Assembly (NCBI GenBank): GCA_033182465.1
Contig: CP137321.1
Span: 1,922,001 to 1,986,000 of the forward strand
Reading direction: 5' to 3'
DNA from: Sanghuangporus weigelae
Lineage: Eukaryota > Basidiomycota > Agaricomycetes > Hymenochaetales > Hymenochaetaceae
DNA length: 64,000 bases
Part shown: piece by piece, positions 42,372-55,100 of the stretch
Layout of the letters: each line of letters begins with the position of its first letter
Position numbering within the stretch: the first letter of the stretch is position 1
The notes under the pieces: model-generated
The model's database searches: none
What the model saw: only the letters and a program-made list of their open reading frames with translations
What the model was told of the DNA's origin: nothing
Program-made: the position numbers and the translations under genes

Positions 42372-43273
42372 ATGAATCGCATATTCGGAACATCTGGGAG
42401 CAAGAAGCCCAAACCGACTTTACAAGATGCCATTACATCAGTGAGTCTTCCGTCTAGTAAACTGCCCTAAGCTAATGGCCAGACAGACAGACTCTCGAGT
42501 TCAATCAATTGAAGTGAAAATAAAGAAATTGGATACAGAACTCGGACGATACAAGGACCAGATGAGCAAGCTGCGGAATGGTCCTGGCAAGGTGCGACGC
42601 GCTAGAATACATAGCGTCTCAACTTGTGCTGACTACATATTCTCTTCAGAGTGCGATCGAGCAGAGAGCACTACGAACATTAAAACAGAAGAAGATGTAC
42701 GAAGCTCAGCTTGCGCAATTGCAACAGCAGACATTCAACATGGAATCTGCTGCGCTTGCCACAGAGAACTTACGAAACACGATGGCAACAGTGGATGCAA
42801 TGAAGGTGGCAAACAAGGAAATGAAGAAGCAATACGGGAAGATCGATATTGACAAGATTGAGGTTCGCCATTAAAATTATAGTTTCGTATTGATGCCTGA
42901 ACCTTCGACTCAGAATATGCATTACGACATGGAGGACCTTTTAGAACAAGCTAACGAGATTCAGGAGTCACTGGGGAGATCATATGCGGTACCAGACGAA
43001 ATCGATGAAGCCGACCTTCAAGCAGGTATATTCACGTTATCATCGATATCAGAATTTATGCTTACTGTCATCAGAATTGGATGCTTTGGAGTTAGAGGAA
43101 GAAGATGAAGGAGCGTCTTATCTTGCGGACTTGAACAAAGTCCCTGACTACGTTGACGAAGAACCTGTTGAGGCTGAAGTGAGTTTTTTTACTGTCCAGA
43201 GTATAATACAGGTCTAACATATGCATAGAACAAGGGCCATGCCCAACCGGAAGCTGTGAAAAACACCGCATGA
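42372..43273 (+). CDS. VPS60: ESCRT-III-associated Snf7-family protein Vps60/CHMP5
   Basis: Six exons: 42372-42440, 42487-42591, 42650-42862, 42914-43025, 43075-43178 and 43229-43273 (215 aa). The N-terminus MNRIFGTSGSKKPKPTLQDA and the helices SIEVKIKKLDTELGRYKDQM and QRALRTLKQKKMYEAQLAQL are diagnostic of Vps60/CHMP5 rather than Snf7 or Vps32. The charge pattern is as expected: basic first half and acidic second half (EIDEADLQAELDALELEEED). It acts late in multivesicular-body sorting, recruiting Vta1-Vps4. Length is normal (yeast 229 aa). Short 44-59-nt introns interrupt it throughout. Confidence 0.95.
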
Positions 43274-44099
43274 AGGATTATCACTTGATCTGCGCATCTC
43301 TGTAACATTATCTCACTGAGCAAGTAAATATGCATATACAAGTCTTGTGTTGCCGTCCTGTAAAGCTCGATTCATACAAGTATTCTATTCTATGGTAAAT
43401 ACATTGGACTACAAATCGGGGCTGGATATGTCGATCAGCGCCGATCTGAAGCGCGTCAATATCACGTGCGTGTAAGTCTAAGGCCCTGATCGGTAAAAAA
43501 AATAACGGGTGGATAAGGGCGGATAACTGGATAACGAGTTAACGACGTGGGATCCGGCATTTTCCCTCTTTATTTGTTCCTATTTGTTCAGATAGTGTAA
43601 TCATCACTTCCGTAATGTTCCGGTACCAAAATGGCAGGGATCTGCCTCAATCATACATTTGCAATAAATCATCCAGTTGGGATATGTAGACTTTGACTTG
43701 CATGCTGACAGAGTAAAGCTACTTTTATTATTACCAAGTAATTCTAAGTCACCATCAGCTGTTGGGACATGTAACTTCTAAATGTGGCAAGTGTGTCGAT
43801 CGCGTTTGTAATCCAGTGATCAGCAGATGCCGAGTGCTGCCGACTAAATTACCTCACAACAGGTAGCCTCCGAGTCGCACGATCTTAATCTTTGGATAAG
43901 CTATCCGCCGTTATTTTTTTTACCGATCAGGCCCTAAAAGTTGTTGTGGCTTAGAAAGTCTTACTCAACGGGACGAAAGAACAAGAGCTCGTCCTTCAGT
44001 ACAAGAGCCTCAACCTCTTAGTCTTAAACCATCACCAGCGCATATACAAGGACACGTAGTCTACTCCTGCCTCCCCTACAGTAATTCTCGTTGTTCGTC
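43274..44099. other. intergenic region hosting the MITE
   Basis: Between VPS60 and RCC1 (both +). Apart from the MITE at 43482-43934, the left part is the VPS60 3' region and the last ~160 bp is the RCC1 5' region. No other element is recognised. Confidence 0.5.
43482..43934. mobile_element. Tourist-like (PIF/Harbinger) MITE, 453 bp
   Basis: Near-perfect terminal inverted repeats of ~28 bp: the left end starts GGCCCTGATCGGTAAAAAAA, the right end reads GGGCCTGATCGGTAAAAAAA on the minus strand, and both continue into AATAACGG and GGATA. The element is flanked by a direct TAA on both sides (43479-43481 and 43935-43937). A 3-bp TAA target duplication and GG(G/C)CCTG-type ends are the signature of PIF/Harbinger MITEs. 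There is no coding capacity inside. A sub-terminal GGATAA motif recurs several times at the left (43510-43545). The intact target duplication and well-matched ends suggest a recent insertion. Confidence 0.85.
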
Positions 44100-45947
44100 A
44101 TGGCTGCCACGACTACCCTCACTAGAAAATCTTCCCGCACCAAGGTGGAACCGACAGCTAACGGCAAGCCACCTAAGACCAACAGAGCGGCGTCTGCAAA
44201 GAGCAAGGCTAACGGTGCTCAGAAGAAGCGCCCGGCCACACCTGAACCCGAGGATACCGAAGAAGAGCAGAGTCAACAACCTACCAAGCGGGCTCGAAGC
44301 GCGAAATTAGATCGTGAAGGTTCCTCGGGATCAACCGATGAAGAAGTGCGGGAGATCAATAAAGGTTTGAAGAATGCGGCTCTCGAGACAGGCAAGGATG
44401 GTGTGGAGGAAAAGAAGAAATCGCTGAGAAGGCCGAAGAAAGATACGGAGGCTACAGATGCGAAGAGTACGGCAGTGAAGAAAACTGCCCGCACCATCAC
44501 CAATCCTCTTCGCGCTCCTCCCGAACATTCTCGTCCTGCTAACCAGCTCTTCGTCTGGGGCGCGGGCAATTTCGGTCAATTTGGTATGGGACCAGCGCAT
44601 TTGGATGAATTTGATAAGCCGAAGAAAAACACTTGGATAGAGAAGAAAATAGAAGAAGGGGCATTCGGCGGTGAGGAAGCTGGAATAGAGTCCATCGCTG
44701 CTGGCGGGCTGCATACGATGTTCATTGATGAGAAAGGATCTGTCAGTAACTTCGTCGTTCTTTTTTTCGCATTTCTGTATTGATCTTTCTCCAGATATGG
44801 TCCTGTGGCGTCAATGATGACGCTGCACTGGGGCGAATAACGAAGGATGTACCGAATCCTGAGAAGGAGGGTGAAACGATTGATATTGACACTCTCACAT
44901 CCTTCCCGTACCCTCTACAAACTCTTGTCAATGAAGGCTTCCGTGCTGTTTCGATCGCTGCAGGTGATAGCATCTGCGCGGCTATCAGCGATCAGGGAGA
45001 ACTACGTGTTTGGGGCTCTTTTCGGGTATGTGTGTCTCCAGATTGTCCGTCATTACTACTTAAAGCATCATTTCTAGGCGAACGAGGGCTCCCTTGGGTT
45101 CTCTAACGGCTCAAAGTTTCAGTTCCTTCCAGCCCCTATACTCAACCTACCGAAGGACGAAAAAGTTGCCTCGGTCGCTGCAGGGAACAATCACCTTGTC
45201 GTATTAACTACGTTTGGGAACATCTACACTTGGGGTGCTGGCGAACAAGGCCAACTCGGTCGTAAAATCATCGAGCGACGTAAAATTCATGGCACGACGC
45301 CAGAGAAAGTGACGTTGAGATCGCGTTCTCTCAAAGCTGTTGCAGTTGGAGCAGGAAATTATGCATCTTTCGCAGTAGACGAGAAGGGCGGCGTTTGGGG
45401 ATGGGGTTTAAACAACATGGGTCAGATCGGCACCGGTCACGAAGATGAAGACGACAATACGGTCCCGCAACCACAGCGAATTGATGTGCTAAGCCCCGAG
45501 GCACTTGGTAATGGTGCCCGTATCACTCAGATAGTGGGCGGTGAACACCACACGTTGTTCCTGTCATCGGACGGACGAGTTTTTGCTTGTGGTCGTGCCA
45601 ATGGCGGCCAGCTTGGACTACCGACTGATCACACGGCATTTAAAGCAGAAGGCTACAAAGGATTTGTCGCTACACCAATGTACATCCCGTTCCCTGATTC
45701 CGAATCGGAAGATCCTGTAGTCCACATCTCTGCTGGAACTCATACCAACTTCGCCGTGACCTCAGCAGGTGCATTATATGCATGGGGTGAAGGAAATCAA
45801 GGCGAGCTGGGAATTGGTGATGACATGGATGCGAAGATCCCGACTGTTGTCGTTCGCAAGGAGGGTGGATCGTGGAAAGCTATCGCTGCCGAGTGTGGTG
45901 GTCAGCACAGTCTGGGCCTCTTCAGAAAGAAAGTGGCTCTAACCTAG
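44100..45947 (+). CDS. SRM1: RCC1, guanine nucleotide exchange factor for Ran
   Basis: Three exons: 44100-44741, 44795-45025 and 45078-45947 (580 aa). Residues 1-150 are a basic, disordered nuclear and chromatin-binding tail (KKRPATPEPEDTEEEQSQQPTKRARS). Seven RCC1 blades follow: LFVWGAGNFGQFGMG, IWSCGVNDDAALGR, LRVWGSFRANEGSLGF, IYTWGAGEQGQLGR, VWGWGLNNMGQIGTG, VFACGRANGGQLGLP and LYAWGEGNQGELGIGDD, ending GGQHSLGLF. It catalyses Ran-GDP to Ran-GTP exchange on chromatin (yeast Prp20/Srm1, fission yeast Pim1). The tail is longer than in yeast, which is normal for basidiomycetes. The start at 44100 follows a cytosine-rich leader. Confidence 0.95.
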
Positions 45948-46248
45948 TAAGGTATTTTAGACCGAAGATAATTTTTTTTTAACCTTAGCTTGTCGCTTAT
46001 ATTAAAAGCCGCGACTACGGCAGATTTTTCCACTCTGCTTTCTTTCTTGCGCTATCTTGCTCATTCTTCTTTCACACCTCTCAACCTAAACTTTTCCACT
46101 CTGCTTTCTTGCATTTGTTTTCCCATAGCATTTTGGACAAGCATCGATAGTTCGAGATCATACTCAATACATATTTTCGGACGGATATCAACAAAGAGCT
46201 TGAGGATCGAACGAAAACATCTATAACCCGATCATACATATGTCTCAC
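45948..46248. other. convergent 3' stretch between RCC1 and the oxygenase
   Basis: Contains a direct repeat of about 21 nt (ttttccactctgctttctt at ~46024 and again at ~46090) within pyrimidine-rich sequence. No gene is seen. Confidence 0.4.
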
Positions 46249-47685
46249 TCAATCTAAGAGAATGGGTCTGTAAGCAAAGCGATAGTTGCAGTTGTATATG
46301 GAACTTACCGTTGCACAATGTACTGCTCTGTCGTCACTGGTTCATACTTCTTCGCTTTGTCCGGACCGTAACAATTCGGCAAACAGTCAATGAGTGCACC
46401 AAAGTTAGGATTGCAAAAAAATGCGATTGACTGGCGAGCGGGGGTGACCTGCTCGGTCTCACTGATCTGTTTCGCAGGTGGTGCAACGACGCGATGGAGC
46501 GTCGAGCGTAAAATGTCGTTTGACCAACGGCTCAGAAGATCACCGACGTTAATGACGATTGTACCGGGCTGTCCGGAAAGAGAATATGTATAAACAAGAA
46601 ATCATGCGGCTTGTTCAGAAGAAGAACTCACGATTGGCACTGCTGGGTGAAACTCTCCAGTATGTGGATTCTGAACTTCCAATCCTCCGACCTAAGACGT
46701 GACTTTGATTAGCATGGGCCAATGAGTAAGCTCGTTCAGCAACTCACTGAATCCTGAAATAGAAGAGTCAAGGTGCCATAGTCTACAAGTCATGAGTATA
46801 TCCCCTAAACTTTTAGATACAGATATAGTCGCGGACCTGAGTGAGCTCCAGCTCTCGCCTGCCCCTCTTGACGAAGAATCTCGGTTTTGATTGGAGGATA
46901 AGACAGGAGTCGAAGGTTATGGTACTGCTCGTTGATTTTATCGTCGAAGAATCTTTCGTTCAAACCAAATCCAAGAGCTATCGAGCTCATAACCGAGACA
47001 TGAAGCTCGTGACATGTCTGCAATGCAACATAATTCAAAAGCAGAAATTCGGTAATATCAGTTGTGCTGTTCGCAAAATTCGCATGGACTTTTACCTGGA
47101 AAAAGTGGAGCATTGTATCCTTAAAGCCAGGGCAATCTGCTTCTTGAGGCCAACGATTTTTCCAAACAGGATCCCAGTCGCGACCAATTTCCATAGTCTC
47201 CTTGTAGTCCGGAGACTTGGAACGCATGGCTGCAATTTCATCGGGATCGCTCGATTGAGTTACACGTTCTCTGCCTATCTGAACGTAACCACGATTCGCA
47301 CGTGGGTCCTCCCATTCAAGCTTTGACTTGACATCTTCCGGTAGCTTGAAGAAAGATGCGCTCTGTTACTACAGTTAGACTTCTGCATTAAGATACCGTG
47401 GATTCACAGAGAATGAACCTTCTGAAAGACGCTGGTGATCACTGAGTCAGGGATTCCATGGTTCTTGATGTAGATGAAGCCAGCCTCTTTGAAGCCATCT
47501 ACTACTTCATTAGCAGTTTCTTGCTTCTGGTCCGTCGACGCTGCGCTCTGATAACGACTGAAGTCTATAACCGGGATGCGAAATCCAGACGCGTGTGTTG
47601 CAAGCCCACGGAACGCAGAACAGTGTGCTTTACCCAGTGAAAAACGAGCTAGGATATGTGAGCGAAAGAAGGGCGATGCAAGCAT
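46249..47685 (-). CDS. 2-oxoglutarate/Fe(II)-dependent dioxygenase (isopenicillin-N-synthase-like)
   Basis: Seven exons: 47685-47419, 47362-47096, 47017-46837, 46782-46748, 46691-46632, 46568-46309 and 46267-46249 (362 aa). DIOX_N region: FRIPVIDFSRYQS, GFIYIKNHGIPDSV and SFFKLPEDVKSKL. Iron ligands are the HxD of GAHSDYGTLTLLFQD and the second histidine in STLHRVVAP. The 2-oxoglutarate-binding R-x-S is in TPARQSIAFFCNPNF. The first ~35 residues are Arg/Ser-rich (MLASPFFRSHILARFSLGK), possibly a mitochondrial leader; an in-frame Met at 47805 would add 40 residues. Substrate unknown; related fungal enzymes act on flavonoid-like, thymine or secondary-metabolite substrates. The last exon is 19 nt. 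Confidence 0.9.
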
Positions 47686-47919
47686 AGGTAACGATGGAGG
47701 ACAGAGATGAGGACCGAATGAAACCGGACATGATTGTGATAAGTAGTCTATTTTATATACCCGCCCAGAACAGGTTGTTATCGTTATCAAAAGCAACGTG
47801 GCCACGTGTGGGACTTGAAGTGACTCTCAATTTTGAGACTCTGTCGTATTGGTCTGAATAATATATGTATACATAATTTCCGATCGTTTGTGGGCCCATT
47901 TAAATTCAATGCCAGAAAG

Positions 47920-48976
47920 TTACTGTGTGTCCCTGGGTTGTTGAATTTTCAAGCTAAAGTCTATGTGCTGCACCGACTGATGGACTGCGCTTGTGCTCAG
48001 AATGTCAATTTCTAGGAGTCAAAGGATGAATATCCAGCACATAGTTTCCAATCAAGCCCAGTGCTCACCATTGATTGCACGTTCTCGCAGATTCGACTCG
48101 GTAATGTTGCCGCTCGATTCGAATAGAAACTTTCGCTTGCCGGCCCACTTTTCCTTCAGCCTTCTTGCCACGCTTACTAGCTCATCGCCTTCCATGTTGT
48201 CCAACATGATGACGTCGGCCCCTGCCTCAATAGCCTCTTCGGCCTCCTTCTCATTTCTCACCTCTACATCGAGCAGTAGGCTGAAACCGCCTACCGAACG
48301 AGCCTGGGCGATGGCTGCAGTTATTGAACCGCAGCTCCATATGTGATTGTCTTTCAGCATAATCATACTCGAGAGATCGTGTCTGTGTGGATCGACGCCC
48401 CCGACTCGCATTCCGTATTTCTCGACTAATCTGAAACCCGGCGTCGTCTTTCGCGTGCCCGCGATGACACCCGTATATCCGTAACTTCGTGCGTTATCCA
48501 GTATACGTTTTGATCTGCCAGAAGGCTTAGTCAAACACGTTCTCGGAAATGAAAAACCGACGAACTTCGTTGCAATTCCACTGCATCGCGCGAGAAGATT
48601 GAGTGCGACACGCTCACCTAGGAGGAGAAGCCGTGCCTTTCCGCGAACGGTCGCTACGTGCTTTATGGGATCGAACTCTTCCCCTTCCTGCACATGCCAT
48701 TCCACTCTAGTCACATTTCGTTTTAGGCCTACGTGTACGTGTTTCTGTCTGAAATGCTCACTTGCAACCGAGCTGTTCAAACACTTCAGTAAAGAAGGGC
48801 ACACCGGCTAGAACAGCACGTTGGGAGCCCTTTCCAAACAGAAACGCCTCTCGTTCCGCATCGCCAACAACGAAGCCGCCGTAGTCGAAAGACGGCGCAT
48901 CTTCCTCAAGCCATGCGACCACCTGTGTCTTCCAGCTTGGTGGTAGTAGATGAGCATAAATTGGCTTGTTTGACAT
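47920..48976 (-). CDS. BNA6: quinolinate phosphoribosyltransferase
   Basis: Four exons: 48976-48762, 48706-48566, 48514-48069 and 48011-47920 (297 aa). It joins quinolinate and PRPP to give nicotinate mononucleotide and CO2 in de novo NAD synthesis. Signatures: [67 protein letters not shown] (PRPP site), [40 protein letters not shown] and the end [21 protein letters not shown]. The small last exon is needed for that C-terminal strand. The length matches yeast Bna6 (295 aa). It shares a 189-bp divergent promoter with the IQGAP gene. Confidence 0.95.
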
Positions 48977-49165
48977 GGTGAGCTGGCAAGTGTCATTCAG
49001 AATTTTGGGCCGCGTTTCAGTGTATGCGCTTATGTAAGATCATATACCTTTCTAGTTCCCCCCTATTAGTACATCGGCTCGCGTTCATTGACACTAACAT
49101 CGTTGTCGACGACGTCGCCAAACGGTGCAGACTATTAGAGGTCATCGGCGTCCGACCCGTGCACA
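48977..49165. promoter_or_regulatory. 189-bp bidirectional promoter, BNA6 / IQGAP
   Basis: Start codons of BNA6 (-) and the IQGAP gene (+) are 189 bp apart. No specific site is recognised. Confidence 0.45.
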
Positions 49166-52100
49166 ATGGACTCGACACCGCGAATCAATCGCGCGGACTC
49201 GGTCTCATCCACAACGTCTTCGACTTCGCGTCATGGCTCCGAACCCTTTGCATACCAAACTCGGATCCTGGAGCGCACCTCGTCGGGGTCGCGTTCGAAC
49301 TTTGGTCTTCCAAAGGATGGTGTTCTTTCATCGAGCAACTCCGGTAGTAGACGATGGAAGCCTTCCCATCGCGTTGGCTCGAGCGTTGAATCCGTGCGCG
49401 GGAAATGGGAGGAACGCGCACGCGCCGAGGCAGCGCTTAGCAGCCCAAGTCCGTCGCGTAGCAGCTTCAGCACGGACGATTTGCAGTCAACTGCTCCATA
49501 TTCGCCTCTTGGAGATGAAAAGACCGCCGGCACTCGTCCGTCACCATCTCAAGCGTCATCTAGAACTGCGTTCAACATGACCAGGACAGAATCTCCGACA
49601 CCTCCCTCGCTCGTCAAGCGTCATACTATGCCAGAACCAATAGTTGCATCACCTTTATCTCCGAATTCAACAGGAATTAGTGTCGTCTCGCCTGAACCCC
49701 TGTCTTTCTCCTCTGCATCCGGTACGCCTACGAATCGCATACGCTTTCCTGTTTCTGGACCTTCCGTCGCGTCGGTCCGCCAGAAATTCAGCACCGGCAC
49801 GGGAGCGGGAGAGAGCTCCGATGTGTTTAGTGAACTTGATGGCTCAAGTTCGCGATTGAGACGGTCTGTTGATTTTGATTCAATCATGAAGGAGTCAAGG
49901 ACTATCACAATCCCCGAACGTTCAGAAGCAATTCTTCCTTCTACCGAAAATAACTCCAAGCGAGTGCGTGCGACGTCTTTGTATGGCACTTCTCGCATTT
50001 TGGAACTGCCAAAGCAGGACTTTGCAGCTTCGCCCTCTTCGGACAGACATTCTCGTTCTTCTACTCCCGACAGTTTACGTGGAACGCCTACCGACAAATT
50101 TGCTAGAACTTCATCCGCGATTCCGAGTTCATCGGATAAAGCCTTTAGGCAAGATGCCTTTGACATCAGAAGAAAGGCATCCTTCCTCTCATCTAAGCAA
50201 GAAATCTCCCGTTCTCCATCATCCCCAGGCAGGTCTAATGCTCCAGAGCCTATGGTTCTCCCTAGAAGGAATTCTGTTAAGGACTCGCCTTTTCTTCACC
50301 CTTCATCTCCTGCCTCGAATGATGTTTCTCCTTACACAAAGACACCAGAACGTGTATATCGCCCTCCACCCCCTGCTCCCTCGGCATTCGCAAATTCACC
50401 TTCGGTAATGTCTCCGACACCCTATCGAAGCTCTTATATGGCAAATAAGAAAGCGGGCTTGTACGGTGATGGTCTAACGGTTGGACGTAAACTAGGCCGT
50501 CATTTGCCACGCATTGCAAGTGGCGATGCGTACGATGAACCAGAACCAGAACCAGAACGTCAGCTTCCACCGGAGCCAATATTACAATCAGAACCTCCGC
50601 GGACTCCCGACAAGCCTTCCCCTGAATCTCGGTCTGAGAAATCACCCGGGATGAGTTCCCAGTTGAGCAGGCTTGAACGACGCGAGAAGCGTTTGCGAGA
50701 ATGGAGGCTTGAGATGGAAGGCAGATCTCCGACGCCGAAGAAAGGAGATGCCTATAGTCCGGAGCACGAATCGTATGCAGTACCCCACACTGCTGATGCT
50801 GTTCCTCAATCTGCCGACGATGTTGCAGGAGTACCTGGACGCAAGCGTCTCTCTCGTGATGTGCTTGCACCCGCAGAAACGCCATTCGGCTCTCCGATGC
50901 CTCTTCCTTCATCTCGACTTGGCATACGTGGCGGCCTTTGGGCAGACCAACAGCGACATCTTCTACGTGCATATGAATATCTTTGTCACGTTGGAGAGGC
51001 ACAGCAGTGGATTGAGGGTTGTCTCGGTGAAGAGCTCGGGTTTGGTATCGTAGAGATGGAGGAAAGCTTACGGAACGGAGTCGTCCTTGCGAAACTCTCT
51101 CGGGCCTTCTTAGGCGGAGCAATTGTTAAGAGAATCTTTGAGGTAGGCCAAAGTAGAGTTTGACACTGTTGAGGTTTAACTGACAGTCTTTCAGTCACCA
51201 AAATTGGATTATCGGCAGACCGATAATATCAACCATTTCTTCTATTTTGTTCGTTCCATTGGCCTACCAGAGGTATGTTCTCAAAAACCTTGGTTGCCAT
51301 ATTATTCAATCGATTCTCCCAGTGCTTTATTTTTGAGACCACTGATCTTTATAATAAACGGAACATTCCAAAGGTGATTTACTGCATACACGCTCTGAGG
51401 AAAGTTACTTCCTTGTCGCTTTCATAATCTTCCATATTGACATTATACGATAGTCATCTCCTTGCTCGCCAAGGTCTGGCGGAGCGCATAGGAAACCTTG
51501 TTGGACAGCTCAAATTCTCCGACGATCAACTGCAGCGTACAGAAAAAGGTCTGAAGGATGCCGGTGTTCCAATGCCGAATTTCAGTAACGTCGGGCGTGA
51601 GCTTGCTAAAGAGATCGATGAAGAACCCGAGCCAGAGATAGAGACAGAAGAAGAACGTAAGTAATCTGATAATGTTCGACCAACCTACATGATTGATACG
51701 AACGGCCCTAGGTCGCGACCGAGAACTTCTTGAATGTGAAGATTCCATCGTTAGTCTGCAATCGGCTTTACGTGGATTCTTGATACGTAAAGAACAAGCA
51801 ACGCATCGTACCCGAATCCAGCTTGCAGAACGATACATTGTCAAAGTCCAGGCTCGATGTCGCGGCGTCGCCACTCGCAAACTTGTCTCCGAGATACGAA
51901 AACGGCAAGCGAATCTTGTGCCCTGGGTCTTGACTCTTCAGGCAGTTGCGCGTGGCGTTCTTGCTCGTCGTGCCTGGCATCAACGATGCATACATCTTCA
52001 GGCTTTGAGGAGTTACATTGTCAAAGTGCAAGCTCAATCACGTGGGGTATTGCAGCGTCGTCGATTTGCTCGCTTGAAGGGCGCACTAGCGAAGAGCAAG

Positions 52101-55100
52101 GTTTCTGTCCTCAAGCTCCAAGCTGTTGCTCGTGCCAGGCTTGTCAAGAAGAGCCATCAGCAGATGCAAAAGACTCTTGGGAAGACGGCGACTATGCAGG
52201 GTGTCGTTGGGCTTCAGACAGCTGCTCGAACCGTGCTTGTACGACGCAAAGTAGCGGAACGTCTACGGGCACTAAAGGGCGTGGAAAAAGAAGTTGTCCA
52301 ACTTCAGTCTCATGTCCGCGGTATGCTTGTGCGTTGGAGAGTCGGTGCACAGTTGGCAAAATTGGACGACGCCACAGATGTAGTCGTCCGCATCCAGTCT
52401 GCTGCTCGGAGTTTCCTTGCTCGAAGACGACTTCTTAATCTCATCCGTAACCTAAGGCATGCAACTTCGTCTATCGTTTCCATCCAAGCTATCGCTAGGG
52501 CTGGAATAGCGCGTCAACAACACAAAGCGTTGAGTAAAGCTCTCGGGGAAGCTAAGGTCATTATTGCCGTTGGTTCTCTTCAATCATTGGCACGGGCTGC
52601 CCTTGTCAGAAAGAAGCACCAAGAGCAGAGCAAGAAACTCGAGATATGTATGCCGGATGTCGTTGGATTGCAGGCTACCGCCCGAGGCGCTCTTTTGCGC
52701 CGAGACTTCATTGTGTGGAGAGATTATCTGCGTAATAACCAGACAGAGGCGACTCGTTTGCAAGCCCTTCTGAGAGGCGCACTCGTGCGCCGAAGGTTTG
52801 CGGAGAAGATGAAGTACTACCGCGAGAATTTGGAAAAAGTCATCAAAATTCAGTCTTTGTATCGTGCAAAGGAGACTCGCGATCAATATCGTCAGCTAAC
52901 GCTCGGTCGTAATGTGAATGTTGGCACAATCAAGAATTTTGTTCACCTGCTCGATGATTCCGAAGCAGACTTCGAAGACGAGATTGAAGTGGAGCGTTTG
53001 CGAAAACGCTTCGTAGAGAGCATCCGGGCGAACCAGGCGCTCGAAACAGAAGTGTCAGAGCTGGACGTCAAAATCGCCCTTGTCGTACAGAATGTGAAGA
53101 GCTTTGAAGAGCTCGTCAAGGCTCGCCGCCGACACGACAGTTTTGGTGCACACACAACTCGCGCAAGTGTGCTTGCCGCCCATGGAGACCCGTTTGCCGG
53201 AGCCAGCTCGCTTGACCATGAATCGAAGCGCAAGTTGGAGTTGTACCAGCAACTTTTCTATTTACTTCAGACTCGAGGGGACTATCTCGGCAAACTCTTC
53301 CATCAACTAGCCAAAGTTGATATTTCCGACAAGAATAAAAAGTTGGTGGAACGGGTAGTTTTAACACTCTTTGGTTATGGTCAAGATAAGCGGGAAGAGT
53401 ACCTGCTGCTCAAGCTCTTTCAGGCGAGTCGCAACGCTTGCTTCCCCCTAGACATTTTCTTGACTGTCGTATTACGTGTAGCATTGCGTGAAGAACGAGG
53501 TCGCAATCGCCCCCTCTGTCGAATCTGCCATGAAGGAGATCCCAATGTACCTCTCCATTGCGCTGCAATACGGCCGGCCAAAACAGGTTACGTATGTTAG
53601 AGACGTCTTACAGCCTCTTATCTGGACAGTCATCGATGGCGTTGTGAACGACGAAAAGCTTGACCTGGAGACTGATCCTTGCATAGTGGGTGGAATTGTG
53701 GCGTTGCTACTTGCTGACTGCTAAATTTTTCTGTAGATATATCGAACTAGAATAAACATCGAGGAGATGCGGACGGGAATGAAGAGCAGCAAACCGAAGG
53801 ATGTCAATTATCGTGATGCTGTAATGGACCCTGAAACTCGCAAAGTGTTCATTCACAGTAAGTCCCTGACTTCATTCACGGGTACTTTGGACGTCTGATC
53901 GAAGACCGTCTAGATTTACAGAAGCTACACGCTATATCAAAAGATTTCGTTAACGTGATTGTCGGATCAGCTAAGAAGGTGCCATACTGCATGCGGTATC
54001 TGGCACGGGAAGCACTTGCGAATCTCAAAGCAAGTAGTTCGCTTTCAATAGATCTCGTTTTACTCATATTCCTTTATAGTCCAAGTTCCCTGATGAAGGA
54101 GATGAGGCGTACGTTGCGCCGCTCGCAAGGCTTTTGTTTTACCGGTACATCAATCCTGCGATAGTGTAAGTAGTTGTCGATCAAACGTGGTATTTTCTAG
54201 TCTGACGGGCTCCAAAAAAAATTAGGGCTCCTGAGACATTTGACATCGTGCCAAATACAATCGACATTGCCTCCCGGAAGAACTTGGCACAAATATCGAA
54301 AATGCTTACTCAGATAGCTTCTGGTAAAGAGTTCGGTGAAGAAGACCCTTGCCTTCATCCACTGGATAAATATGTCGCAGAGGCCATCAAACAGCTCAGA
54401 ACATGGGTGTTTGAAGGTTGGTTTTTAAGGAATATGAGAGATTTAGTGTTTCTTACGTTCATCCAGTTGCTGATGTTCAGGATGCCGAAGCTCAGTTCCA
54501 TGCCAATGAATTTCTGGATGTCGCGACACAGCCGAAGCCCATTTATATATCTCCGAATGAAGTATATTCGATGCACTCGTTATTATCTCAGCACCTTGAT
54601 CGCCTAGCTCCGACGAGAGAAGATATCCTCAGGACTATTCTCACGGAATTAGGTGGTGTTCCGAACTTGGGTACAGAAGAATTAATTGCCGCACGCGATC
54701 ATGCAATCACATTGGAATTGACCAATCGATTTGCCAACGTCAAAGGTGAGCCTCAGGACAGTCGTGTCGACATTGAATTGATCGTTATGTTATAGATCCG
54801 CATGCTGAGGAAAAGGCCCTTTGGGTGCAGGCTAAGCGTGCGGTGCTAGCCATTCTTCGAGTACAGCCTGCAAGGGATCTTGTCGAGTGCCTGATGCAGC
54901 CTGTTTCCGAAGAACATGAGATGTTCTGGGAAGATATCGTTGATCGAGAACTGATGAACGATCATATGCGACAACGACGGCGCCGAATGCCATCAACGAC
55001 CGGAGCGGAATCTGCTTACAGGCTGGATGATGTTCGATCGTACGCTCCTTTATTATCTCGCATTATTATCTCGCACTATGGCGTCATCTAATGCACTTGT

